From Algoriphagus limi (GTDB taxonomy: Bacteria; Bacteroidota; Bacteroidia; Cytophagales; Cyclobacteriaceae): a stretch of 64,000 bases of DNA. Location: contig NZ_JANWGH010000001.1 in the NCBI RefSeq assembly GCF_024919275.1, forward strand, positions 744,001 to 808,000, written 5' to 3'. The translations under genes were made by a program, and so were the position numbers. Shown here piece after piece: positions 53,644 through 61,135 of the stretch. Positions within the stretch are counted from its first letter, which is position 1; the number at the start of each line of letters is the position of its first letter. Below the pieces are notes generated by a model that did no database searches, was not told the DNA's origin, and saw only the letters and a list, made by a program, of their open reading frames with translations.

Positions 53644-55161
53644 TTAAAAGGATTCAGAGATTATTCCCAAAACAGTCTGAATTCCTTCGAAGTAATTGCC
53701 TATCCGAATGTTTTCATTTGGTGCGTGAATATTATTATCAGGATTGGGAACGCGGACGGAAACTGCAGGAATCCTAAGAATATTTATGAATGGTGCCATA
53801 GGTTGAGATCCTCCGGTTTGTCTGGTTTTGATATAATTATTCCCAAAGACCTTTTGCATTCCACTCTCTAGCCATTTCCCAAATTCAGAATCCATTTCCG
53901 CTCGAAAAGGCTGTGATCCAATTCTGTAGGAAAAAGAGGCGATTTTTGAATATTTCCTTCGTTCCTCCTCATTGGGTTCTTCAGTTGAAATCAGATGATA
54001 ACCTTGATTTTGAATATGGTTTTTAAGCAAGTCAACTTGTCTTTGGCCTGGAGTTTCCTGGACTGTTCTCATATCAATTTCAATGATCATCTCAGAGGGA
54101 ATGATTGTGCGAACTTCCTCTCCTACCCAAGCAGCTTGAATTCCTCTGATATTCAAGGAAGGATATTGTAATGCTTCTTGGTAGGAGTTGCCTACCTCGT
54201 CTGATGAAGCTAAACCTAAATCCATTAAAATTTCATCTTTAGATTCAGGGACCTGCTCCATCGCTTTTTGATCTTTTTCTGTAAGATTAACTCCTTCATA
54301 AAACCCTGGAATCAATACTTTCCCGTTTTCATCTTTAAATGATGCAATCAGCCTAGCTGCTTCAAAAACTGGATTTGGAGCAAAATTTCCATATTGGCCA
54401 CTATGCAGATCTCTGTTAGCTCCAAAAATTTTCAAAGTGACAGTTGCTATCCCTCTAGCCCCAAAAGTCAGGTTTGGTAGATTAGAAACATGTCTTGTTC
54501 CATCCATGATCAATATCCCATCTGCAGCCACTAATTCCTTGTTTTTCTCGATGACCTTAGCCAATTCTGGAGACGAAAGCTCTTCCTGAAAGTCCAGAAT
54601 AAACTTAAGGTTGACCGCAGGTTCGATTCCCTGCTTTTTCAAGATTTCTAAAGCAGTAAAAAACACCATAGCTGGTCCTTTGGAATCAGAAGCCGATCTA
54701 GCAAATATCTTCCAATCAGGATCAATTTCTCCTTGAAGACTTGACCATGGTATTTGCTCCCAATGTCCGTTTACCTCATGCTTCAACGCAGGGAGATAAG
54801 GACTTTCTTGATTCCAGGCACTTGAATCCACAGGCTGTCCGTCTATTTGCATATAAACCAAAACCGTCTTTTTTGTTGGATTTTGGTCCTTAGATGCAAA
54901 AAGATGAGGAATTTGATTTGAACTTAGCACTTGCGTTTTATAGCCCAGTGATTTCAAATATTCCTGAGACCATTCTAAGTTTGCTTGAATGTTTTCAGGA
55001 ATTCGGCCATTATTGGGGATTTTTAAAAATTCTGAAAAGCGATAAAGAGAAGACCTTAACTCTTCATTTGACAATTCCTCAATTTTATTGGCGTCAAGTT
55101 GAGCAAAGGCTTGCCCAATAAAGGCGTATAGGAATATTCCAATTAGAATTCTTTTTACCAT
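53644..55161 (-). CDS. Secreted M20 family metallopeptidase
   Basis: 505 residues from ATG 55161, which opens a signal peptide (MVKRILIGIFLYAFIGQAFA); a longer frame from 55209 places 16 polar residues before it and is rejected. M20 features: first metal-ligand region VLVYMQIDGQPVDSSAW (an H-x-D-like position read here as Q-I-D), DSKGPAMVFFTAL, FQEELSSPE with the general-base Glu, a dimerisation insertion near 240-380, and a late NNIHAPNENIRIG with the metal-binding His. Predicted periplasmic dipeptidase or carboxypeptidase. The QID in place of HxD may weaken one zinc ligand. Confidence 0.85.
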   Translation of the reverse strand: MVKRILIGIFLYAFIGQAFAQLDANKIEELSNEELRSSLYRFSEFLKIPNNGRIPENIQANLEWSQEYLKSLGYKTQVLSSNQIPHLFASKDQNPTKKTVLVYMQIDGQPVDSSAWNQESPYLPALKHEVNGHWEQIPWSSLQGEIDPDWKIFARSASDSKGPAMVFFTALEILKKQGIEPAVNLKFILDFQEELSSPELAKVIEKNKELVAADGILIMDGTRHVSNLPNLTFGARGIATVTLKIFGANRDLHSGQYGNFAPNPVFEAARLIASFKDENGKVLIPGFYEGVNLTEKDQKAMEQVPESKDEILMDLGLASSDEVGNSYQEALQYPSLNIRGIQAAWVGEEVRTIIPSEMIIEIDMRTVQETPGQRQVDLLKNHIQNQGYHLISTEEPNEEERRKYSKIASFSYRIGSQPFRAEMDSEFGKWLESGMQKVFGNNYIKTRQTGGSQPMAPFINILRIPAVSVRVPNPDNNIHAPNENIRIGNYFEGIQTVLGIISESF

Positions 55162-55318
55162 GTTGATCGATGATTGATGGAAGATAGGAATTCTTCGATT
55201 CAGGTCCATCTATTGAATGCTTTCCAATTTGTTTTAAATCAATTTGTGGGCTTATAGCTATAAAACCTGTTGATGAAACTTTTGTAATTGGTTAAGTTTA
55301 GGGGGAAATAAACTCAAA

Positions 55319-56578
55319 ATGGAAACCTACGGAAAGATACTGTTGATTGCTATGCCGGCATTTTTACTGCTGGTTTTGTTTGAAAAATTCTGGGGAATGT
55401 GGAAGGGAAAAGACACTGTTCCTGTCAATGACATGATATCCAGTTTGAGCTCAGGAATCACCAACGTTACGAAAGATGTCTTGGGTTTGAGCATAGTGGT
55501 TATTTCATACGAATGGTTGTATTCCAATTTTGCGCTTTTCAATATCCAAACCTCATGGATTGTCTATGTGATCGCCTTTATGGCTTTAGACTTCGCTGGC
55601 TATTGGACGCATCGGATAGCACATGAGTATAATATTTTCTGGAACAATCATATCATTCACCATAGCAGTGAGGAGTTTAACTTAGCTTGTGCTCTTCGTC
55701 AAAGTATTTCTTCGATTGTTAAAATATTCGCAGTATTTCTGATTCCTGCTGCCATTTTTGGAGTGCCACCACAAGTGATTGCGATTGTAGCTCCTTTGCA
55801 TTTATTTGCCCAGTTTTGGTATCACACGCGTCACATCGGGAAAATGGGTTTCTTGGAAAAAATCATTGTAACTCCCTCCCATCACCGAGTTCATCATGCC
55901 ATCAATCCGGAATATTTGGATAAGAATTATGGACAGATTTTCATTTTCTGGGACAAATGGTTTGGTACCTATCAGGAGGAACAAGATGATATTCCGGCAG
56001 TATATGGTGTAACTCGACCTGTAAAGACTTGGAATCCAATCAAGATCAATTTTATGCATCTTTGGCTATTGATGAAGGATGCCTGGAGAGCTAAAAAATG
56101 GTCAGATAAATTCAAAATTTGGTTTATGCCTTTGGGATGGAGACCGGCTGATGTGGCAGCAAAATATCCTGTTGAGAAAATTCAGGATGTCTACCACTTC
56201 GACAAATACAATCCTTTTTTACCAAAGGGAATGTTGATTTGGAGCTTTGGACAATTGATAGTGCTTTTACTTCTGATTAGTTATTTGTTTGGAAATATTG
56301 CCACAATTGGAGCCCCGGATATTTTCTATTATGGAGGTTTTGTCTTTCTGACAATCTACGCCTATACAGAACTGATGGATAGAAATCCTAATGCTTGGGC
56401 TTGGGAATTACTTAAAGCGGCGTATGCCTTTTACTTTATTTTTACTCGAGGTGATTGGTTTGGCTTGAATGCTTCTTTTCCTGGAGCTCTTCAGATTTTG
56501 ATTATTTATTTGGCACTTTCAGCAGCATTAGCGATTTGGTTTTCTTTTAGAAAAAATGAAGTTCAATTCGCTAATTAA
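55319..56578 (+). CDS. Sterol desaturase / fatty acid hydroxylase family protein
   Basis: 419 residues, membrane protein with helices at both ends. Di-iron histidine clusters are all present: HRIAHE (about 97-102), HIIHHSS (about 111-117) and HHRVHHA (about 189-195). Family members hydroxylate or desaturate lipids such as sterols, sphingoid bases or alkylglycerols; the N-terminal half plus the extra C-terminal membrane region resembles alkylglycerol monooxygenase-like proteins. Substrate unknown. The XdhC gene starts 6 nt after it, an unusual operon partner. Confidence 0.88.
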   Translation: METYGKILLIAMPAFLLLVLFEKFWGMWKGKDTVPVNDMISSLSSGITNVTKDVLGLSIVVISYEWLYSNFALFNIQTSWIVYVIAFMALDFAGYWTHRIAHEYNIFWNNHIIHHSSEEFNLACALRQSISSIVKIFAVFLIPAAIFGVPPQVIAIVAPLHLFAQFWYHTRHIGKMGFLEKIIVTPSHHRVHHAINPEYLDKNYGQIFIFWDKWFGTYQEEQDDIPAVYGVTRPVKTWNPIKINFMHLWLLMKDAWRAKKWSDKFKIWFMPLGWRPADVAAKYPVEKIQDVYHFDKYNPFLPKGMLIWSFGQLIVLLLLISYLFGNIATIGAPDIFYYGGFVFLTIYAYTELMDRNPNAWAWELLKAAYAFYFIFTRGDWFGLNASFPGALQILIIYLALSAALAIWFSFRKNEVQFAN

Positions 56579-56584
56579 GAAATT

Positions 56585-57703
56585 ATGAAAGAACTACAGC
56601 AAATACTCACAGCCTACCAATTTGCAAAAGAAGAGAATCGACAAGTTGCCTTAGCAACGGTAGTCAAGGTTGAGGGATCGGCGTACAGAAGACCTGGAGC
56701 CCGAATGTTGGTTGATTTGGAAGGTCAATTGACTGGTGCAATTAGTGGGGGCTGTTTGGAGGGAGATGCTCTTCGAAAAGCACAGGCCGTTATTTTTCAA
56801 CAAAAATCCATGCTGGTTACCTATGATACCACTGATGAGGATGATCAGAAGTTTGGTGTAGGCTTAGGTTGTAATGGGATAATTCATGTTTTGATTGAGC
56901 CTATTAATTTCAATGATCCGACGAATCCTGTGGAGTTTATACAGGAAGCTTTAAAGGACAGAGATTTAGGATTACTACTAACCATTTTCTCAATTCCAAA
57001 TTCACGATCTAGCCAAATCGGTACGGTTTTCTTGAAAAAGGGGAATCATGAATTTGGTAAGGTAGATCAATTGGATCCACAACTTTGGTTAAGGCTAAAG
57101 CATGAGATTCAAGCTTTCGATCAGAATCAAAATGAAATTCGTACTTACGCAGATCTAGGAGATATTTCTGTGTTTTTTGAATTGGTAAAACCTGCCGTTC
57201 GAGTTCTTTTGTTTGGAGCTGGGAACGATACGATTCCTGTTGCCCGGATGGCAGATTTACTGGGTTTTGAATTGATTGTAATTGATGGACGAAAGAATCT
57301 GGCAACATCAGGCCGTTTCCCTCAAAGCAAGGAAATCATCCTAGGTCCTGCCGAGGAAGTGGTTGAAAAAATAGAAACGGATGTCCACACGGTTGTGCTT
57401 TTGATGACTCATAATTTTGAATATGAGGCAATAGTATTGGAAAAACTCCAACAGACAATGGTTCCTTACATTGGTATTCTTGGTCCAAAAAGAAAAACTG
57501 AAAAATTGATTGATAGGCTTCAGAATAAAGGAATTCAGGTTTTTGAAGAAAATATCTTTGCTCCCATTGGATTGGATATAGGTGCTGAAACTTCTGAAGA
57601 AATAGCCCTATCTATTTTTGCCGAAATCAAAGCTGTCCTGAATAAAAAGGCTCCAATTTTCCTTCGGGATAAAGTGGGGCCAATTCACGAAAAAGGAGCA
57701 TGA
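56585..57703 (+). CDS. XdhC/CoxI family molybdenum hydroxylase maturation protein
   Basis: 372 residues. N-terminal XdhC_CoxI domain (GSAYRRPGARMLVD, GAISGGCLEGDALRKA) and C-terminal Rossmann domain (LLFGAGNDTIPVARMADLLG, LGPKRKTEKL). XdhC binds the molybdenum cofactor, takes up sulfur and inserts sulfurated cofactor into xanthine dehydrogenase-type enzymes. It overlaps the next gene, a MobA-like transferase, by 4 nt, and a molybdopterin hydroxylase subunit lies 5.5 kb downstream. Confidence 0.92.
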   Translation: MKELQQILTAYQFAKEENRQVALATVVKVEGSAYRRPGARMLVDLEGQLTGAISGGCLEGDALRKAQAVIFQQKSMLVTYDTTDEDDQKFGVGLGCNGIIHVLIEPINFNDPTNPVEFIQEALKDRDLGLLLTIFSIPNSRSSQIGTVFLKKGNHEFGKVDQLDPQLWLRLKHEIQAFDQNQNEIRTYADLGDISVFFELVKPAVRVLLFGAGNDTIPVARMADLLGFELIVIDGRKNLATSGRFPQSKEIILGPAEEVVEKIETDVHTVVLLMTHNFEYEAIVLEKLQQTMVPYIGILGPKRKTEKLIDRLQNKGIQVFEENIFAPIGLDIGAETSEEIALSIFAEIKAVLNKKAPIFLRDKVGPIHEKGA

Positions 57704-58281
57704 AAACCGGGGTAATAATCCTTGCAGCTGGTTCCTCTTCTCGGTTGGGGAGACCAAAGCAATTGATTGAGTACCAAGATAAAACTTTGCTTCAGGGAGC
57801 AGTTGATGTCGCTTTAGCAAGCAATACTGATTCCGTTGTAGTGGTTTTAGGATGGAATCCGGAATTGATTAAAGCAGGCATTGAAACAGAATCAATCGAT
57901 TTTGTTGTAAATAAAAACTGGCAGGAAGGAATGGCTTCCAGCATGCAAGCTGGTTTGCGTTTTTTACAGGAAAAGATTAACCCTGATCAGGTTATTTTGA
58001 TGCTTTGCGATCAGCCATTTGTAAATACAAGGTTGCTTAATAAACTGATTTCTAAAAAGCATATAACAGGAAAAGGAATAGTAGCCTGTGTCTACTCAGA
58101 TACAATGGGGGTACCAGCCATTTTTGATCAGAAGTATTTTGAAGAAATGCTCAATTTGAAGGGCTTCGAGGGTGCTAAAAAAGTGATCTTGAAAAATTTA
58201 TCAGATGCATCTTCAATTGATTTTCCCGAAGGAGCAATTGATTTGGATACAGAAGAAGACTTAAAAGGATTTTTTGGTTAA
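57700..58281 (+). CDS. MobA-like nucleotidyltransferase (Moco cytidylyltransferase type)
   Basis: 193 residues, GT-A-like nucleotidyltransferase: ILAAGSSSRLGRPKQL (8-23, nucleotide-binding), WQEGMASSMQAGL and LMLCDQPFV. This is the MocA/CoxI-type subgroup that makes molybdopterin cytosine dinucleotide for hydroxylases, rather than MobA (GMP). ATG overlaps the XdhC stop (ATGA), so they are translationally coupled. Confidence 0.88.
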   Translation: MKTGVIILAAGSSSRLGRPKQLIEYQDKTLLQGAVDVALASNTDSVVVVLGWNPELIKAGIETESIDFVVNKNWQEGMASSMQAGLRFLQEKINPDQVILMLCDQPFVNTRLLNKLISKKHITGKGIVACVYSDTMGVPAIFDQKYFEEMLNLKGFEGAKKVILKNLSDASSIDFPEGAIDLDTEEDLKGFFG

Positions 58282-58283
58282 GT

Positions 58284-59426
58284 TCATTCTCGAAGTTTCG
58301 TTACAACTTCTTTTACCCAGTTAACAGTATTTTCTATATCATCTTCAGTCGTATTTCTACCTAAGCTGAATCGAATGGAAGCTCTTCCCAAATCCGGATT
58401 CAGACCCATAGCAGCCAAAACATGACTCGGTTTGGGAGAAATCGATGTACAGGCTGAACCTGAACTTACAGCGACCTTCTGATTTACTTTTTTCAATAAC
58501 TCCTCTCCTTCCACTCCAGCAAAAGCTATATTACAAACATGAGGCAATCGGAAATCTTGACTTCCATTCAAAAATGTATCTGGGATATCTAATAGTTGGT
58601 TTTCTAACAAATCCCTTAATTCTTTTAGTCTTTTACCTTCTTCCTCCATTTCTTGGTTTTGAAGCCCTGCAGCCTTTCCAAAACCTACTATTCCAGGAAC
58701 ATTGAGCGTTCCGCTTCTCATACCCTTTTCATGACCTCCTCCATGAATTTGAGCAAAGGGCTTTGGAAGCTCATGATTGTGCCTTACGTATAGCGCTCCT
58801 ACTCCTTTTGGACCGTAAAACTTATGAGCTGATAATGCCATCAAATGAATTCCTTTGGTAAAAACAGGGATTTTGCCAGCTGCCTGAACGGCATCTGTAA
58901 AAAATATGGTGTTGCTTGCTTCTACTATTTCTACAATTTTCTTTATGGGATGAATTACACCTGTCTCGTTATTAGCCCACATGAGGCAAATCATTTTGGT
59001 ATGGGGAAGGATTGAGTTTTTCAACTCCTTTAAACTGATTTGTCCTTCCCTATTAACTTTCAAATAAGTGACTTCAGCTCCTCTTTTTTCTATTTCCAAA
59101 AAAGTATCTAAAACGGCCTTATGTTCTGTTTCGCAGGTGATATAATGTTGCTTTTCACCTAAATAGGATTCAAAAATTCCTTTAATCCCGAAATTGATTG
59201 CTTCTGTAGCACCAGAAGTAAAAATGATTTCCTTGGATTTTGCTCCAATCAACGAGGCAATTTTTTCTCTCGCTTCCTCGACTGCATTCTCGGCTATCCA
59301 GCCATATGGATGACTTTTACTAGCTGCATTTCCAAAGTGCGTACCAAAGTACGGAAGCATTTCTTCAATTACTTCCGGGGCACAGGGAGTAGTTGCATTG
59401 TAGTCCAGGTAAATCGGATAATTCAT
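58284..59426 (-). CDS. NifS/IscS-type cysteine desulfurase
   Basis: 380 residues, class V PLP aminotransferase fold. YLDYNATTPCAPEVIEEM at the start, FTSGATEAINFGIKG (cofactor phosphate), the PLP lysine in ALSAHKFYGPKG near residue 200 and the catalytic Cys in VAVSSGSACTS near 325. It removes sulfur from cysteine as a persulfide. No iscU/sufU follows, so it need not be the Fe-S housekeeping enzyme. It converges on the XdhC/MobA-like pair, and an XdhC-cysteine desulfurase interaction is established for Rhodobacter capsulatus. Confidence 0.92.
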   Translation of the reverse strand: MNYPIYLDYNATTPCAPEVIEEMLPYFGTHFGNAASKSHPYGWIAENAVEEAREKIASLIGAKSKEIIFTSGATEAINFGIKGIFESYLGEKQHYITCETEHKAVLDTFLEIEKRGAEVTYLKVNREGQISLKELKNSILPHTKMICLMWANNETGVIHPIKKIVEIVEASNTIFFTDAVQAAGKIPVFTKGIHLMALSAHKFYGPKGVGALYVRHNHELPKPFAQIHGGGHEKGMRSGTLNVPGIVGFGKAAGLQNQEMEEEGKRLKELRDLLENQLLDIPDTFLNGSQDFRLPHVCNIAFAGVEGEELLKKVNQKVAVSSGSACTSISPKPSHVLAAMGLNPDLGRASIRFSLGRNTTEDDIENTVNWVKEVVTKLRE

Positions 59427-59581
59427 GTTTTAAATTCTAACTTTTTAACTCGATTTTAAACACCTCATCAAGTTGACTCAAAAATTATTTAATCCAAAAA
59501 ACTAAAAATTTCACTTTGGTTTTTTTTCAAAAAATTTTTTCTTGTTGATAGAAGTTTGAAATAACCGCATAAAACCTAGTT

Positions 59582-60166
59582 TTGGAAAAATCATTTTTAG
59601 AATTTTTTAAAAAATTCAGTCAGCTAAATTTGAGTGATATTCTAGAGATTTATAAAATTTCCAGTATCAAATCTTACAAAGCAGGAGAAAAAATAGCTCA
59701 GGAAGGTGATCAATTTGATTTTGCTTTAGGTATTCTAAAAGGGGTAATAAGAACCTATGTTATCAAAAGTAATGGTGAAGAGCGGACAGTAAGAATTGCC
59801 TTAGAAAAAGATTTTACAGCCTGTGCAAATTGTTTGTTGAATGATGGTAAATCCAATGAATTTTTGGAAGCAGTAGAAGATTGTTTGGTAATTCAAATCA
59901 ACACTAGAAAATTTAAAGAACTAACGCAACAAAATATTCGCCTATTGAGATTTTGGAGTGATAATATTGGTCAAGTATTAAATGAGACTACAAATCGGAT
60001 ACTTTTTTTTGTAGTAATGACTCCGGAGGAACGTTATCAGGCTTTACTAGATCAAAATCCTGAAATTATACTAAGGGTACCCCAAAAATATTTAGCCTCT
60101 TATATCGGGATTACTACTGTATCTCTTTCGAGGATTAGGAGTAGAAAAGCTAACTCCAACAATTAA
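59582..60166 (+). CDS. Crp/Fnr family regulator
   Basis: 194 residues with a TTG start at 59582; an in-frame stop lies at 59570 and no ATG occurs before the DNA-binding domain. N-terminal cyclic-nucleotide-binding-like beta-roll (YKAGEKIAQEGDQFDFALG, GEERTVRIALEKDF) and C-terminal helix-turn-helix (QKYLASYIGITTVSLSRIRS). Residue pairs for cAMP or Fe-S binding are not evident; a lone cluster-like Cys pair does occur in TACANCLL. Leads a group with a miniprotein and a rhodanese, so it may sense redox or sulfur state. Confidence 0.9.
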   Translation: MEKSFLEFFKKFSQLNLSDILEIYKISSIKSYKAGEKIAQEGDQFDFALGILKGVIRTYVIKSNGEERTVRIALEKDFTACANCLLNDGKSNEFLEAVEDCLVIQINTRKFKELTQQNIRLLRFWSDNIGQVLNETTNRILFFVVMTPEERYQALLDQNPEIILRVPQKYLASYIGITTVSLSRIRSRKANSNN

Positions 60167-60167
60167 T

Positions 60168-60212
60168 TAACAAATGTTATTTCGTGGTTTTTTGATAAAT
60201 CCTACAATTGTA
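60168..60212. promoter_or_regulatory. Two palindromes between the Crp/Fnr gene and the miniprotein
   Basis: TAACA-AA-TGTTA (60168-60179) and TACAATTGTA (60203-60212) are perfect dyads separated by 23 nt, just after the Crp/Fnr stop codon and upstream of the next two genes. Plausible operators for the adjacent Crp/Fnr regulator; neither matches the E. coli CRP or FNR consensus. Confidence 0.4.
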
Positions 60213-60247
60213 AGGTGAATTTTATTTTAACCTTAGATTCAAAAACT

Positions 60248-60379
60248 ATGAGCATTATCAAAAAAATGACTAATCAAGAAACTCCAACTTGGTTTACAAA
60301 AGTTGTATATCCTTGTAAATGCATTGCTTTTATGGCCTTTTTTCCTAGTATTTATTTTATAGGAAAACTTTTTATCTGA
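60248..60379 (+). CDS. Small 43-residue membrane protein with CxC motif
   Basis: ATG 60248 to TGA 60377-60379. Polar N-terminus (MSIIKKMTNQETPTWFTK), then VVYPCKCIAFMAFFPSIYFI, a likely single membrane helix containing Cys-Lys-Cys. It sits between the Crp/Fnr regulator and the rhodanese, 22 nt before the latter, in the same direction. The two cysteines near the membrane face could take part in thiol or metal chemistry. No family recognised; the start and the hydrophobic pattern are the evidence. Confidence 0.55.
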   Translation: MSIIKKMTNQETPTWFTKVVYPCKCIAFMAFFPSIYFIGKLFI

Positions 60380-60401
60380 TTTAGTTTTAATGGTTTGAGT
60401 T

Positions 60402-60863
60402 TTGGGTAGCGTAATTATTGACGTTAGGTCAAAAAAGGAATTTTCCGAGTTCTCTATTCCAGGAGCCATTAATATCCCTTCCGATTCATACACAATCGAA
60501 GAATACTTTCCATTTAAGGAAAAGCAGATTTGTCTTGTTTGTGAAAGCGGAAACCGTGCTTATAAGGTTTCCCAGGAATTGGAAAAAAATGGTTTTGAAT
60601 ACGTAAGCCTCCTAGATAGGCATATGGGAGAATTGAGTGAGAATTTGTCCACCAAGGGGTCTTGGACTATAGACAGGCAGTTTCGATTAATTCTAGCGAT
60701 ATTTTTAGCTGTTTTTCTAATTGGTATTTATTTCCAATGGGGCAATGGCGTTTGGCTAATTCCATTAATTTTATTTGCGGGACTTACTTTTTCAGCCCTT
60801 ACCAACAATTGTTATTTAAAGATTTTAATCGCTCATTTTCCTTGGAATAGACAGAAAGAATGA
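60402..60863 (+). CDS. YgaP-like rhodanese with DUF2892 membrane domain
   Basis: 153 residues with a TTG start at 60402 (in-frame stop at 60396; ATG at 60390 is out of frame). Rhodanese domain (1-80) with IIDVRSKKEFSEFSIPGAIN and the active-site loop CESGNR, followed by two membrane helices of the DUF2892 type (WTIDRQFRLILAIFLAVFL; LIPLILFAGLTFSAL). Same architecture as E. coli YgaP, an inner-membrane sulfurtransferase. Probably moves sulfane sulfur or detoxifies sulfide or thiocyanate; regulation by the adjacent Crp/Fnr protein is likely. Confidence 0.85.
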   Translation: MGSVIIDVRSKKEFSEFSIPGAINIPSDSYTIEEYFPFKEKQICLVCESGNRAYKVSQELEKNGFEYVSLLDRHMGELSENLSTKGSWTIDRQFRLILAIFLAVFLIGIYFQWGNGVWLIPLILFAGLTFSALTNNCYLKILIAHFPWNRQKE

Positions 60864-61087
60864 GATTTAATTAATCTTTTTTTGCTTTTGGGCATTGTGA
60901 TTTCATATAAAGAAAGCTTTGGATTTTAACATTTTTCAGAATGATTAAGATATTAACCTTAATATGATTTTTCTATTTGTTGTCTCACCTTTTATTTGAT
61001 TTTAACCCAGGAAAATCAATAAAATTTTTTTGATGAACTGATAATTTTTCTATCCTGTTCTTTCCAAAAAGCTATTTGGGATTGAAG

Positions 61088-61117
61088 TTGTAAATCCTAT
61101 CAATTGAAGTAATTTTG
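61088..61117 (+). promoter_or_regulatory. Promoter of glnS (Bacteroidota consensus)
   Basis: TTG (61088-61090), 19-nt spacer, TAATTTTG (61110-61117): a full match. Transcription from it would begin near 61124, downstream of the possible TTG start at 61115, which settles the glnS start at ATG 61136. The rest of the 272-bp gap from 60864 shows only A/T-rich DNA. Confidence 0.7.
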
Positions 61118-61135
61118 CTTTTCAATTTTTCAAAA

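Noticed and set aside
60239..60493. 84-codon minus-strand frame over the miniprotein and the start of the rhodanese
   Set aside because: Shadow of two better-supported plus-strand genes; no start context or family pattern.
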